Of a DNA stretch of 64,000 nucleotides, positions 42,701-51,049 are shown one piece after another (the stretch's first letter is position 1; each line of letters starts with the position of its first letter). The notes beneath the pieces were generated by a model. It did no database searches, was not told where the DNA came from, and saw only the letters and a list, made by a program, of their open reading frames with translations. Origin of the DNA: Sanguibacter sp. HDW7 (lineage in GTDB: Bacteria > Actinomycetota > Actinomycetes > Actinomycetales > Cellulomonadaceae); NCBI RefSeq assembly GCF_011300875.1, contig NZ_CP049862.1:2976001-3040000 (forward strand), read 5' to 3'. The position numbers and the translations under genes were made by a program.

Positions 42701-43435
42701 TCAGCGGTCCGCGAGCGCGATGCGCGCGACGGTCCGCGGGTGGACGAGCGGGAAGAGGTGCCCTGCGTCCGCCACGGCGAGCCGGTGCGAGCCGACCCGG
42801 GACGCGAGCTCGCCCTGCGAGCGCAGGAACGCTCGGCCCGCGTGCCGCAGGCCGACGACGTGGACGGGCCGCGCGGTCGCGGGGACGGTCGCGCCGGCGT
42901 CGAGCATGCGACGCACGCGCGGCACCTGGGCCCAGCTCGCGCTCCACTCGGAGGCGAGGAACCGCCACGCCTCGGGGGTGCCGAGCCGGCGGCGGGCCTC
43001 GTCGCCGTCGAGCGTGTCTCTGGTGACGCCGCCGCCGCGCAGCGTGAGGCTGCGCAGGCGCGGGCCGCTGCCTGCAGCGACGCGCGCGCCCAGCTCGACG
43101 AGCCTCTCGGCGACGCGGGCACCCGCGCGGCCGGGGTGCAGGAGCGTGGGGTCGGCGTCGTAGGGCGACGTCGGGTCGAGCAGGACGAGCCGGTCGACCT
43201 CGCCCGGGTGCCGCAGCGCCCACTCGAGCGCGGCGAGGCCGCCGACCGAGTGCCCGACGAGCCGGACGGGGCCGTTCGCTCCGACGGCGTCGCGCACGTC
43301 GTCGACCGGGCCGGTCACGGGGACGCGCCACGAGTCGACGACGTGCACGGGTGTGCCGTCCGCGCCGAGTGCCGCGGCGAGCGGCGCGTAGTCGCTCGGC
43401 GCGAGCGCGAGGCCGGGCAGGACGACCCAGGTCAT
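42701..43435 (-). CDS. Alpha/beta hydrolase
   Basis: A 244-residue alpha/beta-hydrolase. The nucleophile elbow is GHSVGG (about residue 62), the acid is probably in the segment around HVVGLRHAG or before, and the His is in DAGHLFPLVHP. The compact size and FxxPG-like start VVLPGLALAPSDYAPLAAAL fit esterase or BioH-like proteins. The substrate is unknown. It follows a DUF998 membrane gene with a 4-nt overlap and converges on lysX with a short hairpin (CTGACG/CGTCAG) at the junction. Confidence 0.85.
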   Translation of the reverse strand: MTWVVLPGLALAPSDYAPLAAALGADGTPVHVVDSWRVPVTGPVDDVRDAVGANGPVRLVGHSVGGLAALEWALRHPGEVDRLVLLDPTSPYDADPTLLHPGRAGARVAERLVELGARVAAGSGPRLRSLTLRGGGVTRDTLDGDEARRRLGTPEAWRFLASEWSASWAQVPRVRRMLDAGATVPATARPVHVVGLRHAGRAFLRSQGELASRVGSHRLAVADAGHLFPLVHPRTVARIALADR

Positions 43436-44160
43436 GGGCGCTCGTCACGTGGCTGCGCGCGCGGGGGTTCGGGCTCGAGGAGATGCCGGCCGGAGGTCGC
43501 GACGAGCATCGCGACGCACAGCAGCTGGAGCCGCTGGACGAGCCCCCACGGCTCGCCGCCGAGGAGGCCGACGGCGGCGACGACGCCGCTCGTGCCGAGG
43601 AGGACGGCCGCGGGCACGAGCACGGGCCAGGCCGCCGGGGCACGCCACGTGCGCCCGCGTCCGACGAGGACGACGACGGCGAGCGCGAAGGCCGCGAAGC
43701 CCGCGACCGTGCTCGTCACGCCGTGGATCGTGTGCATGAACGACACGTCGCCGGCTTCTTCGAGCGCGATGCACGCGGGCCGGGAGATGCCGCAGTCGAG
43801 GCGCGCGACGTCGTCGCCGACGGTCGCCACCGCGAGCACGAGCAGGCTCCCAGCGACGGCCCACCCGAACCAGTGCGCCGGCAGGCCGTGCGCGGCGACG
43901 AGCACGACGAGCGCGGCGAGGACGAGCGCCGCCCCCGTGCCGTCGATGACGCGCACGAGGAAGCCGTGCGGCTGGTCGGCCGCCATGAGCTCGGAGACGT
44001 ACGTCGAGCGGACGTCGAGCGGGAAGCCGACGAGGGCCTCGGGCAGGAGCCCCGACATGAGGAGGCCCGCGAGCACGAGGAACGTCCGGACCGTCAGCGC
44101 GGCGGCGCGACCGACGCGGGTCGTGGGAACCGCGGGGGTCAGGACGTCGGGCACGCTCAC
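43432..44160 (-). CDS. DUF998 membrane protein
   Basis: A 242-residue protein with about six transmembrane helices. It matches the DUF998 family in FPLDVRSTYVSELMAADQPH (about residue 46), an early periplasmic loop, and in the CGISRPACIALEEAGDVSFM loop with two cysteines, followed by HTIHGVTS. Function unknown for the family. Its stop overlaps the hydrolase start (ATGA). The 44161-44341 stretch upstream shows no gene. Confidence 0.85.
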   Translation of the reverse strand: MSVPDVLTPAVPTTRVGRAAALTVRTFLVLAGLLMSGLLPEALVGFPLDVRSTYVSELMAADQPHGFLVRVIDGTGAALVLAALVVLVAAHGLPAHWFGWAVAGSLLVLAVATVGDDVARLDCGISRPACIALEEAGDVSFMHTIHGVTSTVAGFAAFALAVVVLVGRGRTWRAPAAWPVLVPAAVLLGTSGVVAAVGLLGGEPWGLVQRLQLLCVAMLVATSGRHLLEPEPPRAQPRDERP

Positions 44161-44341
44161 CCGTCCACGCTAACCCCGCCGCGGCCGTGCGGACCCGGGC
44201 AACCGCCCGTCGGTCATCCAGGACGTGCGGCGGCCGTGCGCGCTCGTACCCGTCCGGGTCTCGCCGAGCCCCGGGGTGCAGGGGCAGGCTGCGGTCGAGG
44301 TGGAGGGTGACTCTGGAGGACGCACAGTGAGCCGTCCCGTC

Positions 44342-45148
44342 TCACACCACCCGGTGGTGCCGCCCCAGCGGCACGACGAGCGGCGTGCCCGTCACCGGGT
44401 CCGGCACGACGCGGCTGCGCAGCCCGAACACCTCCTCGACGATCGCCTCCGTCACGACGTCGGTCGGCGCACCCTCCGCGACGATCCGCCCGTCCTTCAT
44501 CGCGACGAGGTGGTGCGCATAGCGGGCCGCGAGGTTGAGGTCGTGCAGCACCATGACGACGGTCCGGCCGAGGTCGCGGTTGAGGTCGGCGAGGAGGTCG
44601 AGGACGTCGACCTGGTGGGCGACGTCGAGGAACGTCGTCGGCTCGTCGAGCAGCAGCAGGGGCGTGCGCTGCGCGAGCGTCATCGCGATCCACACGCGCT
44701 GCCGCTGCCCTCCCGAGAGCTCGTCGACCGACCGCCCGGCCAGGTCGAGGACGCCCGTGAGAGCGAGAGCATCCGCGACCGCGGCGTCGTCGTCGGGTGT
44801 CCACCGGCGCAGCCAGCCCTGGTGCGGGTAGCGTCCCCGCCCCACGAGGTCGGCGACCGTGATCCCCTCGGGCGCGATCGGCGTCTGGGGCAGCAGGCCG
44901 AGCACGCGTGCGACGTCCTTCGTCGGACGGCTCGCGATGTCCGCACCGTCGAGCAGCACCGCCCCCGAGCGCGGCGCGAGCAGGCGCGCGAGCCCGCGCA
45001 GGAGCGTCGACTTGCCGCACGCGTTCGCGCCGACGACGACTGTGACCTTCCCCGGCGGGACCGTCACGGTGAGGTCGTCGACGACGAGCCGTTCCCCGTA
45101 GCCGAGGCTCAGCCCCGCAGCCGCGAGCGTGTGCTCAGCGTGGTTCAT
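44342..45148 (-). CDS. Siderophore ABC importer ATPase (FepC/FecE type)
   Basis: A 268-residue ATPase. Walker A is GANACGKST (about residue 39), signature LSGGQRQR (about 147), Walker B TPLLLLDEPTTFLD with catalytic Glu, switch His in MVLHDLNLAARYAHH. The DEPTTFLDVAHQ wording is typical of ferric-siderophore importers. It is the last gene of the uptake operon and begins directly after the stop of the second permease (no gap). Confidence 0.92.
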   Translation of the reverse strand: MNHAEHTLAAAGLSLGYGERLVVDDLTVTVPPGKVTVVVGANACGKSTLLRGLARLLAPRSGAVLLDGADIASRPTKDVARVLGLLPQTPIAPEGITVADLVGRGRYPHQGWLRRWTPDDDAAVADALALTGVLDLAGRSVDELSGGQRQRVWIAMTLAQRTPLLLLDEPTTFLDVAHQVDVLDLLADLNRDLGRTVVMVLHDLNLAARYAHHLVAMKDGRIVAEGAPTDVVTEAIVEEVFGLRSRVVPDPVTGTPLVVPLGRHHRVV

Positions 45149-46249
45149 CTATCCACCTTCCCCGGAGCGGTTCGCCCGCGCCAGGAGCCACAGCAGGACG
45201 GGCGCGCCGAGCACACCCGTGACGACACCGACGGGCAGAGCCGTCGGCAGGAGCGAGGTCGCGACGAGGTCCGCCGCGAGGACGAGGCACGCACCCGTGA
45301 GCGCGGACGCGCCGAGGGAGACGCCTCCGCCCGTGAGGCGTCGGGTCAGCGGGCCCGAGAGGAACGCGACGAACGCGACGGGCCCGGCCGCGGCCGTCGC
45401 GACCGCAGCGAGCGCGACGGCGACGACGAGGAGCCCGGCCTTCGCGGGCTCGACGCGCGCACCGAGGCCGGCCGCCGCGTCGTCGCCGAGCTCGAGCGCA
45501 CGCAGCCGCAGCGTCGCGAACGCGGCGAGCGGCAGCAGCACCGCGAGCGCGACCCACAGCACGGGCACCTGGTCCCACGACGCACGCGACAGCGAGCCCG
45601 TGATCCACACGAGCGCGCGCGACGCCTCCGTGACCTCCGCGCGCGTGAGCCCCCACGCGGTCACCGCGTTGAGAACCGCCGCGACGCCAACACCGACGAG
45701 CACGAAGCGATAGCCCGAGATCGTGCCGCGCCGCGCGAGCACGTAGATGACAGCCGCCGTCACGAGCGCACCCACGAACGCGACCGGTGCGACCGCGACC
45801 GCGCCGAGCCCACCGACCGTCATGCCGAGGACCGCCGCCGCGCTCGCGCCCGCCGTGATGCCGATGACGTCGGGACTCGCGAGCGGGTTGCGCACGAGCG
45901 TCTGGATGATCGTGCCCGACGCGCCGAACGCCGCGCCCACGCCGAGCGCGACGAGCAGCCGCGGGAGGCGCTGCTCCATGACGATGAACGTCGCGCCAGG
46001 GATCTGCTCCCCGCCGAGGATCCGCACGACGTCGACGAGCGCGACCCGGAACGGGCCGAGCGTCAACGTGACGACGACGAGCGCGACCACCAGGACGACG
46101 AGCACGGCCGCGACCGTCGAACGACGGCGTCGGCCGCGCGTGCGGACCGCGCGGACGCGGTCCACGGCGGCGCCGGGCGCCGGGCGCTCGGAGGCGCGGC
46201 GAGCGTCGGGCGCAGGCCCCGCGTCACGCGCGGCGGCGGCCGCGCTCAC
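45149..46249 (-). CDS. Siderophore ABC importer permease 2 (FecCD family, FepG-like)
   Basis: A 366-residue BtuC/FecCD permease with about ten helices. LPRLLVALGVGAAFGASGTI (the first conserved strip), QTLVRNPLASPDVIGITAGA (G-x-T-x-G-A coupling region) and GPVAFVAFLSGPLTRRLTG near the end are the family marks. The GTG at 46249 overlaps the stop of the first permease (GTGA), and the protein begins with a 35-residue Ala/Arg-rich tail before the first helix. It pairs with the permease encoded upstream. Confidence 0.9.
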   Translation of the reverse strand: MSAAAAARDAGPAPDARRASERPAPGAAVDRVRAVRTRGRRRRSTVAAVLVVLVVALVVVTLTLGPFRVALVDVVRILGGEQIPGATFIVMEQRLPRLLVALGVGAAFGASGTIIQTLVRNPLASPDVIGITAGASAAAVLGMTVGGLGAVAVAPVAFVGALVTAAVIYVLARRGTISGYRFVLVGVGVAAVLNAVTAWGLTRAEVTEASRALVWITGSLSRASWDQVPVLWVALAVLLPLAAFATLRLRALELGDDAAAGLGARVEPAKAGLLVVAVALAAVATAAAGPVAFVAFLSGPLTRRLTGGGVSLGASALTGACLVLAADLVATSLLPTALPVGVVTGVLGAPVLLWLLARANRSGEGG

Positions 46250-47292
46250 AGCTCCGCCAACCGGCGACGACGCACGAGCACGACGAACACGGGCGCCCCG
46301 ACGACCGCGGTGACGAGCCCGACCTCGAGCTGCCCCGGCGTCGCGACGACCCGCCCGAGGACGTCGGACACGACGAGCAGCGCCGCCCCCAGGAGCGCCG
46401 AGTACGGCAGCAGCCACCGGTGGTCCGGCCCCGTGATCGCACGACCCACGTGCGGCACGACGAGCCCGACGAACGCGATGGGCCCAGCGAGCGCCGTCGC
46501 CGCCCCGCACAGCAGGACGACGGCCACGCCGACGACCGCGCGCGCCCGCCCGACGTGCTGACCGAGCCCGCGCGCGACGTCCTCGCCGAGCGCGGCCGCG
46601 TCGAGCATCCGCCCCGAGGCGAGCGCCAGCACCGCCCCCACGACGAGGAACGGCGCGAGCTGGGCCACCTGCCCGAGGTCGCGTCCACCGACCGACCCGA
46701 CCTGCCAGAAGCGGAACGTGTCGAGCGCGTCCGTGCGCGTCACGAGCACCGCCGTGACGAGGCTCGTGAGCGCGGCCGTCACGCATGCCCCCGCGAGCGC
46801 AAGCTTGACGGGCGTCGCACCCTCACGTCCAGCGGACGCGACGACGTGCACGACGACGGCCGCGGCCGCCGCCCCCGCGAACGCGAACCACACGTAGCCG
46901 CGCGGGTCGCTCACGCCCGCGACAAAGATCCCGAGGACGACGGCCGCGCTCGCACCCGCGTTGATCCCGAGGATCCCGGGGTCGCCGAGCGGGTTGCGCG
47001 TGAGTCCCTGCATGAGCGTCCCGGCCAGGCCGAGGGCCGCGCCGACGACGAGCGCGACGACGGTCCGCGGCACGCGCGAGCGCACCGCGGCGTGATCGAA
47101 GTTCTCCGGGTCGAAGGACGTGAGCGCCGCCCACGCGTCGGCAGGCGAGACCTGCCGCGCGCCCACACCGACGGACACGACGACCAACACCCCGAGGAGC
47201 ACGCACCCGACGAGCAGGCCCGCGGCGAGCGCGGGCGCACGGCGCAGCGGCCGCACCAGGGGTGCGGCCGCTGCGGGCGTGGTCGTCGTCAT
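46246..47292 (-). CDS. Siderophore ABC importer permease 1 (FecCD family, FepD-like)
   Basis: A 348-residue FecCD permease. VPRTVVALVVGAALGLAGTL, MQGLTRNPLGDPGILGINAG and AGPIAFVGLVVPHVGRAITG are the conserved strips of the family. About ten transmembrane helices. The ATG at 47292 starts 10 nt after the stop of the binding-protein gene. With the second permease it forms the heterodimeric channel. Confidence 0.92.
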   Translation of the reverse strand: MTTTTPAAAAPLVRPLRRAPALAAGLLVGCVLLGVLVVVSVGVGARQVSPADAWAALTSFDPENFDHAAVRSRVPRTVVALVVGAALGLAGTLMQGLTRNPLGDPGILGINAGASAAVVLGIFVAGVSDPRGYVWFAFAGAAAAAVVVHVVASAGREGATPVKLALAGACVTAALTSLVTAVLVTRTDALDTFRFWQVGSVGGRDLGQVAQLAPFLVVGAVLALASGRMLDAAALGEDVARGLGQHVGRARAVVGVAVVLLCGAATALAGPIAFVGLVVPHVGRAITGPDHRWLLPYSALLGAALLVVSDVLGRVVATPGQLEVGLVTAVVGAPVFVVLVRRRRLAEL

Positions 47293-47302
47293 CGAGGTCC
47301 GG

Positions 47303-48361
47303 TCAGCCGAGCTTGCTGACGGCCTCGACGAGCTTCGGCACGTACGCGTCGATCGCCCACGGGACCGACAGCGGCGAGGGTGCCGACGTCGAGAGGTTGA
47401 ACGTCGGGTCGTCGAGCGCGACGAACGACCCACGCTGGATCGCGGGGATCTTGCCGAGCAGCGGGTCCTTCTTCACGGCCTCGAGGTGCGCGGCGTCGTC
47501 GACGTACGCAAGCACGACGTCCGCGTCGATCTGGTCGACGAGCTCGGCCGAGAGCGTCCCGAAGAACCCCTCGGTCTCCTTCGACAGCTCGGCGATCTTC
47601 GGCGCGTCGACCATGCCGAGCGCCTTGAGGAACTGCACGCGCGAGTCGGTCGACGTGTAGAAGTACACGCTCGACGGGTCGGACGACGTGAACGACAGGT
47701 ACGCGAAGCTCTTGCCCTCGATTTGCGGGTTTGCGGCGACGGCGTCGGCGATCTTCTTCTCGATCTGCGCCTTGACCTCACCGGCCTTCGCGTCGAGGCC
47801 GAGCGCCTTGCCCGTCGTCGCGAGCTGGTCCTGCCACGACGTGCCCCAGGGCGTGCCCGGGTAGGCGACCGTCGGCGCGATCTTCGTGAGCTTGTCGTGG
47901 TCGGCCTTCTCGAAGCCGCCGTACACCCCGAGGACGAGGTCCGGCGCGGCCTTCGCGAGGCCGTCGTAGTCGAAGCCGTCGGCCTCGTCGAGCAGCGCGG
48001 GCGTCTGCGCGCCGAGGCCCGTGAGCGCGTCCTTCACCCACGGCAGGAGACCGTCGGAGTCGCCGCCGTAGCTCGCGAAAGGCATGGCGACGGGTACGAC
48101 GCCGAGAGCGAGCGCCGCGTCCTGGTTGGCCCACGAGATCGCGGCGACGCGCTGCGGCTGGGCCTTGATCGTCGTCTCGCCGAAGACGTGCTGGACCGTC
48201 ACGGGGAAGGCCGCGGCGTCCGCGGACGTCGGCGCCGCGGGTGTCGTCGTCGTCGTGCCGCCGGGGGCGTCGGTCGTGCACGCGGTGAGAGCGGTCGCCG
48301 CGAGGAGGCCGGTCACGGCGGCCACGAGGGCGCGGCGGGAACGGATGCGTGAGTTCGTCAC
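47303..48361 (-). CDS. Iron-siderophore-binding lipoprotein (FepB/FhuD family)
   Basis: A 352-residue binding protein. The signal peptide (NSRIRSRRALVAAVTGLLAA) ends with the lipobox LTAC, so it is attached outside the membrane. FPVTVQHVFGETTIKAQPQR, VAAISWANQDAALALGVVPV and APDLVLGVYGGFEKADHDKL are typical of class III iron-chelate binding proteins. GTG start at 48361 after AAAGG. Gene order reductase-binding protein-permease-permease-ATPase is that of a complete siderophore uptake operon. The siderophore type is unknown. Confidence 0.9.
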   Translation of the reverse strand: MTNSRIRSRRALVAAVTGLLAATALTACTTDAPGGTTTTTPAAPTSADAAAFPVTVQHVFGETTIKAQPQRVAAISWANQDAALALGVVPVAMPFASYGGDSDGLLPWVKDALTGLGAQTPALLDEADGFDYDGLAKAAPDLVLGVYGGFEKADHDKLTKIAPTVAYPGTPWGTSWQDQLATTGKALGLDAKAGEVKAQIEKKIADAVAANPQIEGKSFAYLSFTSSDPSSVYFYTSTDSRVQFLKALGMVDAPKIAELSKETEGFFGTLSAELVDQIDADVVLAYVDDAAHLEAVKKDPLLGKIPAIQRGSFVALDDPTFNLSTSAPSPLSVPWAIDAYVPKLVEAVSKLG

Positions 48362-48477
48362 GAGGGTGATGCCTTTCGTCGAGTGGGGAGGCGCGTCGTG
48401 TGCGCCGGCGCGGCGTACGCGTCTCGCGAGCGCCGCGCGGGTCGAGCGGGTCATGCAGGCTGCGGGCGTCGTGCGCC

Positions 48478-49653
48478 TCAGCACTCGGCGCGACCGAGGC
48501 GCCAGTAGCCCATGAAGGCCACCCAGCGGCGGTCGATGCCGAGGTCCTGGACGAGGTGGCGGCGCAGGTCGCGCACGGTGGCGGCCTCCCCCGCGATCCA
48601 GGCGTAGCACCCGTCGGCGGCCCCTGAGGGCTCGACGGGGTGGTCGGTCGCGGCGTCCACGCCGGTCGCGGCCGCGGCCGTGAGGGCGCGGACGGCCGGC
48701 GTGTCCCAGAGGACGGTCGTGTCGATGTCGACGTCCTCGACGACGTCGGGCAGGCGGTCGTGGCCGAGGCCGCACGAGCGACCCGCGGCGCACACACTGC
48801 ACCCGTCGGCGCGGGCGGCCATCGCGCGTCGGACGGCGGCGTCGAGGCGCGCGCCGTGCGGCAGCGGGGCACCGTCGTGCGGTGCGACGGTCGTGCCGCC
48901 GGGGAGATGGACGACGCCGGCCCGGGGTTCGGCGCCAGGTGTCACGGTGGTCGACGCGTCCGCGCCGAGCGTCGTCGTCGGCAGACCGGGCACGCGGGGC
49001 AACCACGTGAGGCGCACGCCCACGGGCAGCGTGACGTCGAGCGCGTCGTCGGGCAGGGGGATCTCGACGAACGCCTCAGCGTCCGTGCCGGGCGCGAGCT
49101 GCTCGCAGATCGCGACGATCGCGGGCGCGGCAGTCTCGTCGCCCGCGAGGACGACGCGGCGGGTGCCCGCGGGCGGTGCCCACTCGAGGCCGACGGGGTC
49201 ACCGTCCCAGTCGGCGTCCGGCCCGGAGAGGACGGCGGTCGTGCCGGGCGTGAGGTCGGCTGCCCACCGGGAGGCGGGGCCGGCCGTGGGGCCGGTGCCG
49301 TGGAGAACCATGTCGATGTCGAGCTCGGTCGTGGCACCCTCGCCGCGGATCGCGCGGACCGTGTACGTGCGGATGGGGCTACGGTGCTCGACGGGCGTCG
49401 CACGCCAGCGGGCGTACCAGTCGTCGCCGTCGAAGTCTGCGGTGCGGGCCGGGGTGCCGTCGGGTGCGGGCAGCGCGAGCTTGAGGCGCTGGTCGAGCCC
49501 GGCGCGGCCGAGGCGCGCAAGCTCCGCGCCCATGAACGTCACGCGGACGAAGGACGGCGAGAGCCGCTCGACGTTCGCGACGACGACGGGGAACGCGCGG
49601 TAGGCGGACGCGCTCGAGGCACGCCGCCGCCGGGCAACCATGGGGGAAGGCAC
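48478..49653 (-). CDS. Siderophore-interacting FAD protein (SIP), ferric-siderophore reductase
   Basis: A protein of 387-391 residues of the SIP/ViuB family. It releases iron in the cytoplasm by reducing ferric siderophore with NAD(P)H and FAD. SPIRTYTVRAIRG (about residue 92) is the FAD-binding RxYT motif, VVLAGDETAAPAI marks the NAD(P) lobe, and the C-terminal WIAGEAATVRDLRRHLVQDL is the strong SIP signature. It has an extra segment CSVCAAGRSCGLG (about 285) with three cysteines. The start is either GTG 49653, which would be nearly leaderless, or ATG 49641. An iron box lies directly upstream, so iron should repress it and probably the genes after it. Confidence 0.9.
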   Translation of the reverse strand: MPSPMVARRRRASSASAYRAFPVVVANVERLSPSFVRVTFMGAELARLGRAGLDQRLKLALPAPDGTPARTADFDGDDWYARWRATPVEHRSPIRTYTVRAIRGEGATTELDIDMVLHGTGPTAGPASRWAADLTPGTTAVLSGPDADWDGDPVGLEWAPPAGTRRVVLAGDETAAPAIVAICEQLAPGTDAEAFVEIPLPDDALDVTLPVGVRLTWLPRVPGLPTTTLGADASTTVTPGAEPRAGVVHLPGGTTVAPHDGAPLPHGARLDAAVRRAMAARADGCSVCAAGRSCGLGHDRLPDVVEDVDIDTTVLWDTPAVRALTAAAATGVDAATDHPVEPSGAADGCYAWIAGEAATVRDLRRHLVQDLGIDRRWVAFMGYWRLGRAEC

Positions 49654-49660
49654 ACCTAAC

Positions 49661-49679
49661 TATGGCACGCCTTACCTAA
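49661..49679 (-). promoter_or_regulatory. Iron box (DtxR/IdeR-type operator) before the SIP gene
   Basis: Read on the minus strand, TTAGGTAAGGCGTGCCATA matches the 19-bp DtxR/IdeR consensus at about 15 positions, with a very good left half. A second half-site TTAGGTGTGCC begins 21 nt on. The box covers the presumed -10 (CATAGT), the typical place for iron-dependent repression. Confidence 0.7.
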
Positions 49680-49711
49680 CCAGCAAACCCCCAGCACCCA
49701 CGTTCCCGTTC

Positions 49712-49785
49712 CGCGAGATAGTCACCTGAGCGCGACCTAGTCGCTCTGCCGCACTAGGTCGCGGCGCCGGGACTAGGTCGCGCGG
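49712..49785. repeat. CTAG-family intergenic palindrome
   Basis: GCGACCTAGTCGC (49732-49744) is followed by two inverse copies, CACTAGGTCGCG (about 49752-49763) and GACTAGGTCGCG (about 49771-49782); CGCGAGATAGTC (49712-49723) belongs to the CTATCTCG part of the family. It lies between the SIP gene and the next membrane-protein gene. Confidence 0.75.
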
Positions 49786-49815
49786 CATGGGCCGCAACGC
49801 TGGCCCTGCCGCGTG

Positions 49816-50469
49816 TCAGCGGAGCGGGGTGCGGGGGCGGCGGGCGAGCAGGTCCGGGACCGGCTCGCCCGGGAAGAACGTGCGCCACGCCGAGCGACTC
49901 ACGCGACGCCCCCAGGCCGGGACCAGGCACGGCCCGAGGAGCGCCAAGGGAAGCACGATCCCCGCCACGAAGTTGAACGGCATCCCGCCATCCAGCCCCG
50001 CGTACAGGTTGAGGAGGACGAGCGGCACGAAGAAGGCCAGCTGCCACGGCAGCCGCAGCCACGGACTGAGCGCGAGGTCGACGAGCCACGCGCGGTGCGC
50101 GACCCGGTCCCGCTCCGCGAGGCGGATCCCGAACCCGGCCCACATCCGCAGGGTCCACGGCGGCCGCTCGCGGCGGCGTAGCGCCCAGCCGCCGTGCACG
50201 AGCGCGAGGCCCTCGCGCAGGCCGAGCCGTCGCCGTCCGGGCTCGGCGAGCTCGAGTGCGGTCGCAACGAGATCGTCGCCGAAGGTCACGCGCCAGCGGC
50301 GCGGGTAGGAGTTCATCCACCACCGCACGGAGCGCTCGTAGCGAGAGCGGCCCGACGACGACGGCGACCCGCCCCATCCAGAGCCAGCACCCGACGCGCC
50401 CGCAGGCATACCTCCGTCGAGGCTCGCGCCCGCCCCATCCACGGGCCCAGGTCCCGTCGCCCCGGTCAT
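49816..50469 (-). CDS. Membrane protein paired with PadR
   Basis: A 217-residue protein. The first 45 residues are Gly/Ser-rich, then YERSVRWWMNSYPRRWRVTF followed by a region like those of PadR-linked membrane proteins (FGDDLVATALELAEPGRRR). Two or three helices follow (LPWQLAFFVPLVLLNLYAGL; NFVAGIVLPLALLGPCLVPA). It overlaps the PadR stop by 4 nt. Function unknown. It forms the second PadR-membrane pair in the window, after 18248-19851, but the two membrane proteins are not closely alike. Confidence 0.72.
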   Translation of the reverse strand: MTGATGPGPVDGAGASLDGGMPAGASGAGSGWGGSPSSSGRSRYERSVRWWMNSYPRRWRVTFGDDLVATALELAEPGRRRLGLREGLALVHGGWALRRRERPPWTLRMWAGFGIRLAERDRVAHRAWLVDLALSPWLRLPWQLAFFVPLVLLNLYAGLDGGMPFNFVAGIVLPLALLGPCLVPAWGRRVSRSAWRTFFPGEPVPDLLARRPRTPLR

Positions 50470-50816
50470 GCGACACCGCCCACGGCGCCGTCGGCCCCGA
50501 ACGCACCGAGCGCCCGACGCCCACGCGCAGCGAGCTCGGCGAGCCGGAGGGTTTCCGTCCGAGCGACGCGGAGGCCGTCGTCGGTGAGCCGGTAGTAGCG
50601 CCGGGCACGGCCGTCGGCGACCTCCTCGCCGTCGTCGGCGATGAGATCGGCGCCGAGGAGCCGCTCGAGGTTGCCGTAGAGCGTGCCGGCGCCGAGACGG
50701 ACGTCGCCGTCGGAGAGCTCGCGCACGCGGGCGGCAAGGCCGTAGCCGTGCTGCCGCCCGTCAGCGAGCGCGAGCAGCAGCAGGTAGGCCTGCGAGGTCA
50801 TCCGAAACGGGGTCAC
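50466..50816 (-). CDS. PadR family transcriptional regulator, probably leaderless
   Basis: A 116-residue PadR winged-helix protein (MTSQAYLLLLALADGRQHGY; GAGTLYGNLERLLGADLI; GRARRYYRLTDDG). The GTG at 50816 is chosen because a TATATAT -10 box within GATATATATC (50821-50830) lies only about 6 nt before it, as in leaderless actinobacterial mRNAs; ATG 50801 is an alternative. GATATATATC is itself a perfect palindrome and could be the PadR binding site, giving self-repression. Co-translated with the membrane protein. Confidence 0.87.
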   Translation of the reverse strand: MTPFRMTSQAYLLLLALADGRQHGYGLAARVRELSDGDVRLGAGTLYGNLERLLGADLIADDGEEVADGRARRYYRLTDDGLRVARTETLRLAELAARGRRALGAFGADGAVGGVA

Positions 50817-50820
50817 GGTA

Positions 50821-50830
50821 GATATATATC
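50821..50830. promoter_or_regulatory. GATATATATC palindrome overlapping a -10 box
   Basis: A perfect 10-bp palindrome, strikingly AT-rich in this genome, immediately before the PadR start. It supplies a -10 (TATATA) for a leaderless transcript and may be an autoregulatory site. Confidence 0.55.
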
Positions 50831-50910
50831 GCCCAGCGACCCATCCACACAACCCCAACCGGACAATGCTCGAGAACTCCGGCTCCCCGCGCTGGCCCCC
50901 GACGCACGCC

Positions 50911-50975
50911 GACCTAGTCCCGCCGACGCGACCTAGAACCCGAGGGGTTCTAGGTCGCGTCGGCGGGACTAGGTC
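50911..50975. repeat. Perfect 31-bp inverted repeat, best-preserved CTAG-family element
   Basis: 50911-50941 is an exact inverse of 50945-50975 with a 3-nt loop. The arms contain GACCTAGTC, then GCGACCTAGAACCC. A further degenerate half (GGACTAGGCGACGAGC) continues to about 51001. It lies between the PadR gene promoter and the 3' end of purD-purC. Confidence 0.9.
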
Positions 50976-51049
50976 ACGGTGGAAGGACTAGGCGACGAGC
51001 TCAGCGGGCATCGTCCGTCAGCAGGCGTCGCCCGTCGACGCATCGTGTG

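Noticed and set aside
44161-44341. Possible small plus-strand gene starting near the GGAGGACGCACAGTG context
   Set aside because: The frame runs into the strand opposite the ABC ATPase with Arg/His-rich composition; no independent support.
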